Source of the DNA: Haloarcula salina
GTDB lineage: Archaea; Halobacteriota; Halobacteria; Halobacteriales; Haloarculaceae
Length of the DNA: 64,000 bases
Reading direction: 5' to 3'
NCBI RefSeq assembly: GCF_010119195.1
Contig: NZ_WRXL01000006.1
Location: 186,001 to 250,000, forward strand
Positions 8,253-17,635 of the stretch are shown in pieces. Within the stretch, counting starts at the first letter, position 1. Every line of letters begins with the position of its first letter. The position numbers and the translations under genes are program-made. Under the pieces are notes generated by a model. The model saw only the letters and a program-made list of their open reading frames with translations. It searched no databases and had not been told where the DNA came from.

Positions 8253-8672
8253 ATGCGTCCGCCCTCCGTCAAAACGACTCCCATCGCTGTCGCGGCCGTC
8301 GGTGGCGTTCTCTATGCCATCGGCGTGCTGTCGTGGCTGTTTTCGAACGGCGTCCACTTCTGGTCACAGGAGCCGGCGACCCTCGCGTTCGGGGCCGGCT
8401 ACGCCGCTGTCGGAATGGTTCTCACGGGTGCCGTCCCGCTGTATCTCTGTGGCCGGTTTTCGCTTGTCACGCCGGGACTCGCGACACTCTGGCTGCTCGG
8501 CAACACGGTGTACGAGTGGCTGTACGGGATGCATCTCCACCCGCTGTCGTCGTATCTCACCGTCTGGCCCCTGCTGCTCGGGGTCGCCGTGGGTGCTGGT
8601 GTTGTCGAAGCACTCGTCAGAGTAGGCCTCGACCGCGGCGTCGGCCGGTTGGGACTCCGACCGCTGGTGTAA
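8253..8672 (+). CDS. Four-helix membrane protein, uncharacterised
   Basis: The 139-residue protein is almost entirely hydrophobic with four predicted transmembrane helices (about 10-30, 40-62, 66-85 and 97-120) and short loops. No catalytic motif is apparent. A TATA-like TTATTC at 8222-8227 sits 28 nt before the ATG, supporting this start and a leaderless mRNA. It stands alone between the divergent sepF gene and the convergent PUA-protein gene. I do not recognise the family. Confidence 0.75.
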   Translation: MRPPSVKTTPIAVAAVGGVLYAIGVLSWLFSNGVHFWSQEPATLAFGAGYAAVGMVLTGAVPLYLCGRFSLVTPGLATLWLLGNTVYEWLYGMHLHPLSSYLTVWPLLLGVAVGAGVVEALVRVGLDRGVGRLGLRPLV

Positions 8673-8714
8673 CAGACGCAAAATCGCGGGCAGACAGCGG
8701 GCGGCCGCTCGACG

Positions 8715-9194
8715 CTACACCGAGAACTCGAAGAGGTCGTCGCCGACGTGGTGCAGCGACTCGACGACCTTCCCGCTGTCGCCGACCATGTCGTCGCCGT
8801 CGGTCTTCGCGCGGCCGACCGCGAGGAACTTCCCGTGGGACTCCTCGTTGATGACGACGAGGTCGCCCGCGCCGATGTCGTCGTCGGCCTCGGTGATGCC
8901 CGGCCGCATGATGTCCGCGCCGTCGGAGACGAACGAGACGGCCCCGGCGTCGACGGTGACGACGTGCTTCCGTGGCGGGTGCTGATTCGCGCCCTGGACG
9001 GTCAGGAACGGTTCGTCGTCTAAGTACAGCACGAGCGGGTCGCCGTCGACGAGGACGACGTTCCAGTCGCTGTCGTCGAACGCGACCTTCTCGAAGCTGT
9101 CGGCGTCGAGGTCGACCCCGAGGTTGTCCGACAGCGCCGCGGTGATGGCGTCCACCTCGTCGGAGCGGAGGTGGTGACGCGACTTGACTTCCAT
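8715..9194 (-). CDS. PUA-domain RNA-binding protein (archaeal Tma20/MCT-1 type)
   Basis: The 159-residue protein has an N-terminal MCT-1-like domain (about 1-75, beginning MEVKSRHHLRSDEVDAIT) and a C-terminal PUA domain (about 78-155) containing HVVTVDAGAVSFVSDGADIM, then PGITEADDDIGAGDLVVI. This two-domain layout matches the archaeal relatives of Tma20/MCT-1, which bind ribosomes or RNA and in eukaryotes act in translation re-initiation and recycling. The role here is inferred. A CTTACC-type box (9219-9226) lies 28 nt before the ATG. It is divergent from the cobalamin-binding-type gene. Confidence 0.88.
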   Translation of the reverse strand: MEVKSRHHLRSDEVDAITAALSDNLGVDLDADSFEKVAFDDSDWNVVLVDGDPLVLYLDDEPFLTVQGANQHPPRKHVVTVDAGAVSFVSDGADIMRPGITEADDDIGAGDLVVINEESHGKFLAVGRAKTDGDDMVGDSGKVVESLHHVGDDLFEFSV

Positions 9195-9281
9195 ACTCCC
9201 GTCTCGTCGGCGGTGGAGGGTAAGCGTAACGAACCGGCCGGACGGGGAGAGGCTTTTGCGCTCCCGGCCGAACACGGAGGT

Positions 9282-10193
9282 ATGCGAGTCGTCACGCTGC
9301 TTCCCTCGGCGACGGAGATCGTCTACGCGCTCGGCGTCGAACCGGTCGGCGTCTCCCACGAGTGCGACTACCCCCCGGCCGCCCGCGAGCGGCCGTCGGT
9401 CAACCGCTCGCGTGTCGACCCCGAAGCAGCTAGCGCTGAGATCAACGAACAGGTCGCGGCGGCCGAGGAGGGCGACGGCGTCTACGCCGTCGACCGGGAG
9501 GCGCTGGCCGAACTGGACCCCGACCTCGTCGTCACGCAGGGCGTCTGTGACGTGTGCGCCGTCGACCACGTGCTGGTGGCAGAGGCGGTCGCGGAACTGG
9601 GGCTCGATGCCGAGGTGCTCACGCTCGACGTGCACAGCCTCGACGACCTCTTCGAGTCCATCCACCGCGTGGGGAGCGCGATCGGCAGGGACGAACGGGC
9701 GTCGGCTCTCGTCGCGGACCTCCGAGAGCGGGTCGCGGCCGTCGAGGCGACGGCGGCGCGGGCCGAGACGCGCCCACGCGTGGCCGTCCTCGACTGGCTC
9801 GACCCCGTGATGGTCGCCGGCCACTGGATTCCCGAGATGGTCGCGACCGCGGGCGGGCGCTACGGACTGGAGGACGCCGGCGCGCACTCCCGGCCGCGCG
9901 AGTGGGAGGCAGTCCGCGAGTACGATCCCGAGGTGCTGGTGGCCGCCCCCTGCGGCTTCGACGTGGCCCAGACCCGCGAGAACCTCGCCGACCTGACCGA
10001 GCGGCCGGGCTTCGACGACCTGACGGCCGTCCGCGAGGGCCGGACCTACGTCGTGGACGGGCACCACTACGTCAATCGGTCGGGGCCGCGGCTGGTCGAC
10101 ACGCTGGAGTTCCTCGCGGCGCTCGTCCACCCGGAGCTGTTCGATTCACCGCCGCGAGACGCCGTCGTCGACCTCGGGGCCGTTCGGGCCTAA
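9282..10193 (+). CDS. Cobalamin/iron-type periplasmic-binding-fold protein without signal peptide
   Basis: The 303-residue protein has the BtuF/TroA-like fold: RVVTLLPSATEIVYALG at the N-terminus, SHECDYPP, LDPDLVVTQGVCDVCAVD (about residues 80-97) and a C-terminal lobe with LTAVREGRTYVVDG. These are characteristic of the BtuF branch. There is no signal peptide or lipobox, so the protein appears cytoplasmic. No BtuC/BtuD partner is nearby. A cobinamide- or corrinoid-related intracellular role is possible but not shown. The start is supported by GCTTTTGCG (9252-9260), 26 nt upstream. Its stop overlaps that of the next, convergent gene. Confidence 0.85.
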   Translation: MRVVTLLPSATEIVYALGVEPVGVSHECDYPPAARERPSVNRSRVDPEAASAEINEQVAAAEEGDGVYAVDREALAELDPDLVVTQGVCDVCAVDHVLVAEAVAELGLDAEVLTLDVHSLDDLFESIHRVGSAIGRDERASALVADLRERVAAVEATAARAETRPRVAVLDWLDPVMVAGHWIPEMVATAGGRYGLEDAGAHSRPREWEAVREYDPEVLVAAPCGFDVAQTRENLADLTERPGFDDLTAVREGRTYVVDGHHYVNRSGPRLVDTLEFLAALVHPELFDSPPRDAVVDLGAVRA

Positions 10194-10561
10194 GCGACGG
10201 CGGCCGCGGCCAGCCCGACGTACGTATTCCCCAAGACGACGAGCGCGCCGACGGCGACGACGCCGAGGAGCCAGGCCCGCCAGAGCGGGACCCGCTCGAC
10301 GAGGTCGCGACACTCCAGCAGGACGACGCCGACGTAGAGGACGACCGCCATCTTCAGCGCGACGACGAGCAGCGGCTCGTGGAACAGGAGCGACCGAATC
10401 CAGGGGTTCGCCTCCAGCCCCGGTCCCGCGAAGCGCGCGGCGAACAGCGTCGACAGCGCGTCGCCGAAGCCCCAGACGAGCACCAGCGAGAACACCAGCT
10501 CGACGTAGCCGGGCTTCTGCAGGCGAATCGAGAGGGAGTGGGGGCGCTCAGTCGGGGCCAT
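10190..10561 (-). CDS. DUF5658-like four-helix membrane protein
   Basis: The 123-residue protein has about three or four transmembrane helices. Near its start is VELVFSLVLVWGFGDALST followed by a conserved-looking EANPWIR. That motif (a helix with Asp, then E-x-NP) is the signature I associate with DUF5658 membrane proteins, whose function is unknown. Its 3' end overlaps the 3' end of the convergent gene by 4 bp. A CTTTATG box on the minus strand (about 10595-10602) lies ~37 nt before the ATG, so a short leader is possible. Confidence 0.78.
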   Translation of the reverse strand: MAPTERPHSLSIRLQKPGYVELVFSLVLVWGFGDALSTLFAARFAGPGLEANPWIRSLLFHEPLLVVALKMAVVLYVGVVLLECRDLVERVPLWRAWLLGVVAVGALVVLGNTYVGLAAAAVA

Positions 10562-10680
10562 GACACGAGATACCCGACCTCCGGACCACCGTCGCATAAA
10601 GCTCGGTGTCGCAGTATTAGCTGTGAGAATCGGCCGAGCGCCGCGGGCCGTCGGGCGGGGCTTCAGGACAGCGGTTCCGC

Positions 10681-11496
10681 TCAGTCCTCGGCCAGCGAGC
10701 AGCGCCCCTCGTACGTCGCGTCGGCGACGCTGTCGATGGCCGGGTCGTCGCCGCAGACCGGGCAGTCGGGGTTCGGGGCGACGGGGACCTCCTCGAAGGT
10801 CATCTCTGCGGCGTCGTAGGCGATCAGTCGCCCGTCCAGCGTCTCGCCGTAGCCCATCGCGAGCTTGACGACTTCCGTGGCCTGCATGCAGCCGATGGTG
10901 CCCGGCAGCACGCCCAGCACGCCGGCGGTCGCGCAGTCGGGGACCGTCCCCTCCGGCGGCGCTTCGGGGAACAGACAGCGGTAACACGGGCCGTCGCCCG
11001 AGAACGTCGTCACCTGCCCCTCGAAGCGGAAGATCGCGCCGTGGGAGAAGGGCGTCCCGGCGAGCGTGCAGGCGTCGCTGACGAGAAAGCGCGTCGCGAA
11101 GTTGTCCGACGCGTCGACGACGATATCGTAGTCGGCGACGAGGCCGGGGGCGTTCTCCCGTTCGAAGCGGACCGCGTGGCGGTCGACGGTCACGTCGGGG
11201 TTCAGGTCGGCGACGAACTCGGCGGCGCTGTCGACCTTCGGGCGGCCCACGTCCGCGTCGCCGTGGATGACCTGTCGCTGGAGATTCGACCGCTCGACGG
11301 CGTCGTCGTCGACGATTCCGAGCCGGCCGACCCCGGCCGCCGCGAGGTACTGGAGGACCGGCGACCCGAGCCCGCCGGCCCCGACGACGAGCACCGACGT
11401 ATCGAGCAGGGCCGCCTGTCCCTCGGGCCCCACGTCGTCCATGATGATGTGCCGCGAGTAGCGGTCGAGCTGTTCCGGGTCGAGGTCCGGTCGCAT
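10681..11496 (-). CDS. ubaA: UbaA, E1-like SAMP-activating enzyme
   Basis: The 271-residue protein is a ThiF/MoeB/E1-type adenylyltransferase. The nucleotide-binding loop GAGGLGSP spans residues 39-46 and the Arg/Asn/Gln motif RSNLQRQV follows at 69-76. Two CxxC pairs (C171/C174 and C245/C248) bind structural zinc. The active-site cysteine is Cys188 in PDCATAG, the position of the catalytic cysteine in H. volcanii UbaA. UbaA activates ubiquitin-like SAMPs both for protein conjugation and for sulfur transfer to tRNA thiolation and molybdopterin. An A/T-rich box (plus-strand GAAATAAG, 11518-11525) lies 26 nt before the ATG. No SAMP gene is seen nearby. Confidence 0.95.
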   Translation of the reverse strand: MRPDLDPEQLDRYSRHIIMDDVGPEGQAALLDTSVLVVGAGGLGSPVLQYLAAAGVGRLGIVDDDAVERSNLQRQVIHGDADVGRPKVDSAAEFVADLNPDVTVDRHAVRFERENAPGLVADYDIVVDASDNFATRFLVSDACTLAGTPFSHGAIFRFEGQVTTFSGDGPCYRCLFPEAPPEGTVPDCATAGVLGVLPGTIGCMQATEVVKLAMGYGETLDGRLIAYDAAEMTFEEVPVAPNPDCPVCGDDPAIDSVADATYEGRCSLAED

Positions 11497-11546
11497 GGGA
11501 GGGAGTTGGCCGGCCGGCGAAATAAGCGGCGTGTTCGTCGGCGCTC

Positions 11547-12533
11547 TCAGGCGTTCCGTTCGAGGTCCGCGACGAGGTCGTCCATCGCCTGATTGATGTC
11601 CGCGAGGAGGTCGGTCTGCTCGACGGACTCCCCGGCGATGTCGGCCGTGCTGTCCGCGATGTCCTTCGCGGCCGCGGTCGACTGGTCCATCATGCTGGCC
11701 ACCTCCTCGGTCGAGGCGGCCTGCTGGTCTGTCGCCGTGGCCACCTCGGCGATGCCGTCGTTGACTTCGCGAACGGTGTCGTCGATCTCTTCGAGAATCT
11801 GGGTGGACTCCTCGACGGTGTCGATCCCGTCGTCGATCTCCGCGTTGCTCTCTTCGAGGCTCTCGACGGCGTTCTCCGTGTCCTCCTGAATCCCGTCGAT
11901 CATCTGTTCGATCTCCGTCGCGTTCTGCTGGGACTCCTCGGCGAGGCTCTTGACCTCGTTCGCGACCACGGCGAACCCCTCCCCGGCTTCGCCGGCGCGA
12001 GCGGCCTCGATGGAGGCGTTCAGCGCCAGCATGTTCGTCTGATCGGCGATGTCGTTGATGACCTCGACGATCTCGTCGATCTCGGCGACGCTCTCCCGAA
12101 TCGTCTCGACGTCTTCGGCCACGCTGTCGGCCGCGCGCTGGATGTTCTCCATCGCCTCGTGCACGTCTTCGGCGTTGTCCTGGCCCCGCTCCGCGAGTTC
12201 CGTGGCCTCGCGCGAGGCGGCGGACACCTCCTCCGAAGACGAGGCGATCTGCTGGACCGACGCCGAGAGGTTCGACACCTCGTTCGCGATCTCGGTCATG
12301 GCCTCGTGTTGCTCGGCGGCCTGTGCGCGGATGGCGTCCGTCTCCTCGGCGACGTCGACCGAGGAGTCCTCCACTTCGGCGAGCATGGTCTGGATCTCGC
12401 TCGCCGCCTCGTGGTTGTATCCGGACTGCCTGTCGATGTTTTCGGCGATCTCGTCCTCGATGTCTGCGTCGATATCTTCGTCGATATCCGTAGTGCTGGC
12501 CCTCGGCTCAGCGTCGACGTGCTCCTCAGACAT
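11547..12533 (-). CDS. Soluble methyl-accepting chemotaxis transducer
   Basis: The 328-residue protein is almost entirely coiled coil and lacks transmembrane helices, so it is a cytoplasmic transducer. The hairpin tip that contacts CheA/CheW contains [20 protein letters not shown] and [18 protein letters not shown]. Glu/Gln-rich candidate methylation stretches flank it. The N-terminal ~60 residues are acidic and carry no recognisable PAS, GAF or protoglobin domain, so the signal sensed is unknown. The ATG at 12533 is chosen because CTTTTACC (minus strand, 12559-12566) lies 29 nt upstream; the longer in-frame start at 12587 precedes that box. No other chemotaxis genes are in the window. Confidence 0.92.
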   Translation of the reverse strand: MSEEHVDAEPRASTTDIDEDIDADIEDEIAENIDRQSGYNHEAASEIQTMLAEVEDSSVDVAEETDAIRAQAAEQHEAMTEIANEVSNLSASVQQIASSSEEVSAASREATELAERGQDNAEDVHEAMENIQRAADSVAEDVETIRESVAEIDEIVEVINDIADQTNMLALNASIEAARAGEAGEGFAVVANEVKSLAEESQQNATEIEQMIDGIQEDTENAVESLEESNAEIDDGIDTVEESTQILEEIDDTVREVNDGIAEVATATDQQAASTEEVASMMDQSTAAAKDIADSTADIAGESVEQTDLLADINQAMDDLVADLERNA

Positions 12534-12610
12534 GCTATCCGGATTGACGGACGCCAGCGGTAAAAGGCGACTACCTAAAATTTTCACGACCGATACTGCC
12601 AGCCCGCGAC

Positions 12611-14113
12611 TCAGCAGTCGTACAGCGCGCGGTACTTCCCGTCGGCGTAGTCGAGGAAGTGGTCGGCGGTGAACGACTCGCCGGTGGCCTCCCGAACGAG
12701 GTCGTCCGTCGTGTAGCGCGCGCCGTGGCGGTGGACGCGCTCGGTCAGCCAGTCGTGGATGGGACCGAACTCGCCCGCGCGGACGTGCTCGTCGAAGCCG
12801 TCGATGTCCTGCCGGGCGTGGTGGTCGAACTGGGCGGCCAGCACCGACCCGAGCGAGTACGTCGGGAAGTAGCCGAACGCGCCGTTGGTCCAGTGGATGT
12901 CCTGCAGACAGCCCTCGGCGTCGGTCTCGGGGCGCACGCCGAGGTACTCCTCCATCTTGTCGTTCCAGACCCGCGGCACCTCGGCCACGTCGAGGTCGCC
13001 CCGGATGAGGTCGCGCTCGATCTCGAAGCGCAGGACGATGTGCATGTGGTAGGTCAGCTCGTCCGCCTCGACCCGGATGCGGTTGTCGTCGTACACCTCG
13101 TTTGCGGCCTCGTAGAACTGGCGGGGCGACGCGTCGGTCCCGAGGTGGTCGTTGGCGGTGTCGGCGAAGAAGTCCCAGAAGGGCTCCGAGCGGCCGACGT
13201 GGTTCTCCCAGAAGCGCGACTGGGACTCGTGGACCGAGAGGTCGCGGTTGTCGCCGAGCGGCGTGCCGTACTCGGCCTGTGGCAGGCCGAGCGTGTAGGT
13301 GGCGTGGCCGAACTCGTGGATCGTCGACCCGAGCGCGTCCAGCGGGTCGTCGGGAGTGAAACGGGTGGTGACGCGGGCGTCGAACTGCGTCCCCATCGAG
13401 AAGGGGTGGGGCGCGGTGTCAAGCCGGCCGCGGTCCCAGTCGTAGCCCAGGTCGTCCAGCGCCGCCTCGACGAGGGCGTGCTGGTCGTCCTCGTCGTAGG
13501 TCCCCTCGAACGGGTCGGCGAGGGTCACGTCGCTGTCGGCGATGTCGTCGATGAGCGGCACGAGCGCGTCGCGCAGGTCCGTCAGCACCTCCTCGGCGGT
13601 GTCGATGCCGAGGTAGGGCTCGTACTCCTCGAACAGGACCTCGTAGGGGTCGCGGTCGGGGTCGATGGCTGCGGCGTACTCGCGGCGGAGTTCCACCAGT
13701 TCTTCGAGCGTGTCGGCGAAGGCGTCGAAGTCGTCCTCGGCCTTGGCCTCCTTCCAGACCGGCAGGGCGTTCGAGGACGCCTCAGAGAGGCGCTCGACGA
13801 GGTCGGCGGGGACCTTCGTCGCCCGCTCGTGGTCCCGACGGACCTCCCGGACGACGGCCGCCTGTTCGGCGTCGAGGTCGGCGTCTGCCAGTTCGTCGAG
13901 CCAGCCGGCCAGGTCGTCGTCGGTCAGCAGTTCGTGATGGAGCGTGGAGACGGCGGAGGTCTGCTTGGCGCGGGCCGGCGTGCCGGCGTCCGGCATCATC
14001 ACCTGCTGGTCCCAGTTCAGGACGCCGCCGGCGTCCTGGACGTAGTGGAGGCGGCGGACGTGGTCGAGGAACTGCTCGTACGTGGACTCGCTGTCCTCGC
14101 TCGCTGTTGCCAT
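12611..14113 (-). CDS. M32 family metallocarboxypeptidase
   Basis: The 500-residue protein matches the thermostable carboxypeptidase 1 (M32) family in length and motifs. The zinc motif HEFGH (about residues 265-269) is followed by [10 protein letters not shown], which supplies the third ligand region and a conserved aromatic patch. The C-terminal half includes [14 protein letters not shown] and [18 protein letters not shown], both typical of the family. It releases C-terminal amino acids from peptides in the cytoplasm; there is no signal peptide. A CTTTAGGG box (14135-14142) lies 26 nt before the ATG. The M20 peptidase gene is immediately upstream on the same strand, suggesting a peptide-turnover cluster. 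Confidence 0.95.
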   Translation of the reverse strand: MATASEDSESTYEQFLDHVRRLHYVQDAGGVLNWDQQVMMPDAGTPARAKQTSAVSTLHHELLTDDDLAGWLDELADADLDAEQAAVVREVRRDHERATKVPADLVERLSEASSNALPVWKEAKAEDDFDAFADTLEELVELRREYAAAIDPDRDPYEVLFEEYEPYLGIDTAEEVLTDLRDALVPLIDDIADSDVTLADPFEGTYDEDDQHALVEAALDDLGYDWDRGRLDTAPHPFSMGTQFDARVTTRFTPDDPLDALGSTIHEFGHATYTLGLPQAEYGTPLGDNRDLSVHESQSRFWENHVGRSEPFWDFFADTANDHLGTDASPRQFYEAANEVYDDNRIRVEADELTYHMHIVLRFEIERDLIRGDLDVAEVPRVWNDKMEEYLGVRPETDAEGCLQDIHWTNGAFGYFPTYSLGSVLAAQFDHHARQDIDGFDEHVRAGEFGPIHDWLTERVHRHGARYTTDDLVREATGESFTADHFLDYADGKYRALYDC

Positions 14114-14219
14114 ACGCCGTGGTTGGGCGGGCGGCCCTAAAGACCCGGTGTCGGCGGTAAGGGGCGTCGCGATAGCGCGGGGCCGCGCGGTCAGCGCGGG
14201 CGCGGTCCCGAACCCCGAC

Positions 14220-15302
14220 TCACGCCGGCGGCCACGTCTCGGCGACGCGCTCGTAGACCTCGCGACAGCGTTCCAGCACGGCGAGCGAGACGCTCTCGTC
14301 GGCGGTGTGAGCCTCGCCGGGTTCGGCCGCGCCGGCGACCACGCAGTCGGTGCCCGCCTCCGCGAGCCAGCCGGCGTCGGTCGCGTGGGGCTTGACGACG
14401 TGGTCTGGCGCGCCGTCCTGCGCTCCAGTGACGGCGTCCAGCACCGTGTCCGCGAAGTCGGCGTCGCCGCAGGCCATCGGCGGGAGGTCCTGGTCGACGC
14501 GCCAGGCCACGCCGTCGACGGTCTCGGCGCGGTCCAGCGGGGCGCGCTCGCCGGGGACCGTCCGCTCGTCGACCGTGACCGCACAGCGCTCGGGGATGAC
14601 GTTCCAGGCCGACCCGCCCTCGATCTCGGTGACGGCGACGCTCCCTCGGAGGTCGTGGCCCAGCACGGTCGTCGACGGGAAGTCCAGATCGCGGACCACA
14701 TCGACGGCGTCGGTGGCGCGGTAGATGGCGTTCTCGCCGGCGTCGGGTTCGCTCGCGTGGGCCGCCCCGCCCTCGGCGACGAGCGTCGACCCACGCCGGC
14801 CCTTGTGCGCGACGGCCACGTCGGTCACGCCGGCGGCGGAGTAGCCGGTCGACCCCTCGCCGACGACGGCGTAGTCCGGCGCGAACCCGTCCTCGATGGC
14901 CGCCTGACAGCCGAGTCCGCCCTGCTCCTCGCCGACGAACGAGGCGAAGACCAGTTCGCCCGCCGGGTCGGCGTCCCGGACGGCCAGCATCGCCGCGGCG
15001 ACGCAGCCCTTCATGTCGGCCGTGCCGCGGCCGTACAGGCGGCCCTCGCGCTCCTCGACGACGTAACCGCCGTCGGCGTCGACCTGCGACTCGTCCGGCG
15101 GGACAACGTCGTGGTGGCCGACCAGGGCGAGCGACGCGTCACCGTCGCCCCGTTGGGCGATTACGTTCCCGTGGTCGTCGCGCGTGACGGCGGCGTCGGT
15201 GTGGTCCCGGAGCCACGATTCGACGAAGTCGCCGGCGGCCGACTCGCCCTCGTGGCTGGGTATCGAGACGAGGTCGCGGGTGAGCGACGCGAGCGATGAC
15301 AT
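14220..15302 (-). CDS. M20 family metallopeptidase / deacylase
   Basis: The 360-residue protein has the di-zinc M20 motifs: VGHHDVVPPDE (about 61-71), YGRGTADMKG (about 89-98), the catalytic Glu pair in VGEEQGG, and a late EAHTADESVS. The family includes ArgE, DapE and aminoacylases, and the sequence alone does not choose among them. The start at 15302 is preferred: CTTTTTGG (15326-15333) lies 28 nt upstream, whereas the longer frame to 15386 starts before that box. It is cytoplasmic and upstream of the M32 gene with a ~106 bp gap. Confidence 0.92.
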   Translation of the reverse strand: MSSLASLTRDLVSIPSHEGESAAGDFVESWLRDHTDAAVTRDDHGNVIAQRGDGDASLALVGHHDVVPPDESQVDADGGYVVEEREGRLYGRGTADMKGCVAAAMLAVRDADPAGELVFASFVGEEQGGLGCQAAIEDGFAPDYAVVGEGSTGYSAAGVTDVAVAHKGRRGSTLVAEGGAAHASEPDAGENAIYRATDAVDVVRDLDFPSTTVLGHDLRGSVAVTEIEGGSAWNVIPERCAVTVDERTVPGERAPLDRAETVDGVAWRVDQDLPPMACGDADFADTVLDAVTGAQDGAPDHVVKPHATDAGWLAEAGTDCVVAGAAEPGEAHTADESVSLAVLERCREVYERVAETWPPA

Positions 15303-15430
15303 ACACCGTTCGGGGAGCGGCCGGGCCAAAAAGTCAGGGGCGGAGGGTGGCATCGGTGGGCCAGCCGGGATGAGGTGCCCAAACAATTCGGGAGTGGTGC
15401 TATTCCGCGCTTTCGCATAGCAACTACACG

Positions 15431-15685
15431 ATGCGACGCGAGCAAACGGTCGACGGTCTCACGTCCGACTCGGCAACCGAACTCCGCCGCGCGGCCCGCG
15501 GGAACGAGCACGTAGCGGTCGCGGACGCGACCGACGACTCCGTCCGAGTCGTCGGCGAGGACGAGGGTCTCAGGGAACTGGTTCGGACGCTCTGGGTCCG
15601 CGAACTGTCTGCACAGGAGTTCGGCCAGCCCGGACTCGCGGCCGCGGACCGGGCGGTTCGCATGCGACTCCAGCGGCAGGTGTAG
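15431..15685 (+). CDS. Small uncharacterised haloarchaeal protein
   Basis: The 84-residue, Arg- and Ala-rich, soluble protein begins MRREQTVDGLTSDSATELRR and ends ADRAVRMRLQRQV. The composition and codon use are those of a real gene. TATTCC at 15401-15406 is centred 28 nt before the ATG, a good leaderless promoter. I recognise no domain. It precedes the PIN-ATPase-KH gene by 61 bp on the same strand, but that gene appears to have its own promoter. Confidence 0.65.
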   Translation: MRREQTVDGLTSDSATELRRAARGNEHVAVADATDDSVRVVGEDEGLRELVRTLWVRELSAQEFGQPGLAAADRAVRMRLQRQV

Positions 15686-15746
15686 CGGCGCGAACGCCGG
15701 CTACCGACTCCACACCCTTTTCAACGTCAGCCCTCCAACGGAGCGT

Positions 15747-17624
15747 ATGGAAATCGTACCGGACACGAGCGTGGTCATCGACGGCCGCGTGTCCGAGCAG
15801 ATCGAAGCCGACGCCGACCCGGACACCGACGTGGACGGCATGGGCTTCGCCGGCGCGACAGTCATCGTCCCCGAAGCCGTCGTCGGCGAACTCGAGGCGC
15901 AGGCCAACGACGGCCGCGAGACCGGCTGGGAGGGCCTCGAAGAGCTTCAGACGCTCGTCGACCTGGCCGACTCCGGCACCATCGACCTGGAGTACGTCGG
16001 TCGCCGCCCCGACGCCGTCGAGAAGCGCGAGGCCGGCGAGGGCCAGATCGACGCGCTCATCCGCGACGTGGCTCAGGACCGCGGGGCGACGCTCGTGACC
16101 AGCGACGACGTGCAGGCGGAGGTGGCCCGCGCGAAGGGCCTCGACGTGGAGTTCGTCGAGCCGCGCGGGCGCACCGTCGACCGCCTCCAGATCGAGAACT
16201 TCTTCGACGAGGGGACGATGAGCGTCCACCTCAAGGTCGGGGTCCAGCCCTACGCGAAGAAGGGGTCCATCGGCGACATGCACTACCAGCCCATCCGCGA
16301 CGACATCGCCACGGAGGCGGAACTGCGGGGGTACGCCGAGGACGTCGAGGAGGCCGCCCGGTCGTCGCCGGACGGCTTCGTCGAACTCGACGAGCCGGGC
16401 ATGACCATCGTCCAGTTCCGCGACCTCCGCATCGCGATGGCGCGCCCGCCGTTCTCGGACGCACGCGAGATCACCGCCGTGCGGCCCATCGTCAAGACGG
16501 ACTTGGACGACTACGAGCACGCCGACGAGCTCCGCGACCGCTTCACCGAGCACCAGCGCGGCGTCCTCATCTCCGGGTCGCCCGGGGCCGGGAAGTCCAC
16601 GTTCGCCCAGGCCGTCGGCGAGTTCCTCGTCGACGCCGACTACGCCGTCAAGACGATGGAGAAGCCACGTGACCTCCAGGTCGGGCCGAACATCACCCAG
16701 TACACCGAACTCGGCGGGTCGATGGAGAAGACGGCCGACTCGCTGCTGATGGTCCGGCCGGACTACACCATCTACGACGAGGTGCGAAAGACCGACGACT
16801 TCGAGGTGTTCGCGGACATGCGCCTGGCCGGCGTCGGCATGGTCGGCGTCGTCCACGCGACCCGCGCCATCGACGCGCTCCAGCGCCTCATCGGCCGCGT
16901 CGAACTCGGCCTCATCCCGCAGATCGTCGACACCGTCGTCTACATCGAGGCCGGCGAGGTCCACACCGTCTACGACGTCTCGACCGAGGTCAAGGTCCCG
17001 CAGGGCCTGATGGAGGAGGACCTCGCGCGACCGGTCATCATGATCAAGGACTTCGAGACGGGCCGCCCCGAGTACGAGATATACACCTTCAACCGGCAGG
17101 TCGTCACGGTCCCGCTGAACGACGACGAGGACCAGCCTGACTCCGGCGTCGACCGCCTCGCCAAGCAGGAGGTCGAACGCGAGATCCGCTCCATCGCGAG
17201 GGGTCACGTCGAGGTCGAACTGCGCGGGCCGAACACCGCCGTCGTGTGGGTCGAGGACGACGACATCTCGCAGGTCATCGGCAAGGGCGGCGGCCGCATC
17301 TCCGACGTGGAGAACCGCCTCGGCATCGACATCGACGTGCGGACCTTCGAGGAGCGCCCGACGGGCCCCTCCGGCGGGCCGCAGACCGACTCCGGCGGCA
17401 AGCAGGGCGAGATCGTCCAGCCGGAGGTCACCTCCCGGCACGTCATCGTCCCGCTGGACGGGCATTCCGGCGACACCGTCGAGCTACAGGCCGACGGCGA
17501 GTACCTGTTCACCGCGACCGTCTCGCGCGGCGGCGAGATCCAGGTCTCGCGCGGGTCGGGCATCGCCGAGGAACTGGAGCGCGCCATCGACCGCGGCAGC
17601 ACGATCACGGTCGTCCCGTCGTAG
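15747..17624 (+). CDS. PIN / PilT-type ATPase / KH multidomain protein
   Basis: The 625-residue protein has a PIN nuclease domain (about 1-130; acidic residues in VPDTSVVIDG, VIVPEAVVGELE, QIDALIRDVA and LVTSDD). Next comes an ATPase of the PilT/VirB11 type with Walker A GSPGAGKST (about 273-281) and conserved MRLAGVGMVGVVHATR. A KH domain follows (about 487-545) with the GKGGGR loop, and then a C-terminal beta-rich region (about 570-625). The architecture is conserved in archaea and suggests an ATP-driven RNA-binding or RNA-cleaving machine; the role is unproven. A CTTTTCA box (15717-15723) lies 27 nt upstream. The MOSC gene follows 11 bp downstream. Confidence 0.93.
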   Translation: MEIVPDTSVVIDGRVSEQIEADADPDTDVDGMGFAGATVIVPEAVVGELEAQANDGRETGWEGLEELQTLVDLADSGTIDLEYVGRRPDAVEKREAGEGQIDALIRDVAQDRGATLVTSDDVQAEVARAKGLDVEFVEPRGRTVDRLQIENFFDEGTMSVHLKVGVQPYAKKGSIGDMHYQPIRDDIATEAELRGYAEDVEEAARSSPDGFVELDEPGMTIVQFRDLRIAMARPPFSDAREITAVRPIVKTDLDDYEHADELRDRFTEHQRGVLISGSPGAGKSTFAQAVGEFLVDADYAVKTMEKPRDLQVGPNITQYTELGGSMEKTADSLLMVRPDYTIYDEVRKTDDFEVFADMRLAGVGMVGVVHATRAIDALQRLIGRVELGLIPQIVDTVVYIEAGEVHTVYDVSTEVKVPQGLMEEDLARPVIMIKDFETGRPEYEIYTFNRQVVTVPLNDDEDQPDSGVDRLAKQEVEREIRSIARGHVEVELRGPNTAVVWVEDDDISQVIGKGGGRISDVENRLGIDIDVRTFEERPTGPSGGPQTDSGGKQGEIVQPEVTSRHVIVPLDGHSGDTVELQADGEYLFTATVSRGGEIQVSRGSGIAEELERAIDRGSTITVVPS

Positions 17625-17635
17625 GAGGGCCCGCG

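Noticed and set aside
8165-8851. Long plus-strand frame overlapping the four-helix membrane gene
   Set aside because: Arg-rich shadow; the 139-residue frame has regular helices and a TATA box at the right distance.
15570-17465. 631-codon minus-strand open frame
   Set aside because: Shadow of the PIN-ATPase-KH gene; no domain and no promoter.
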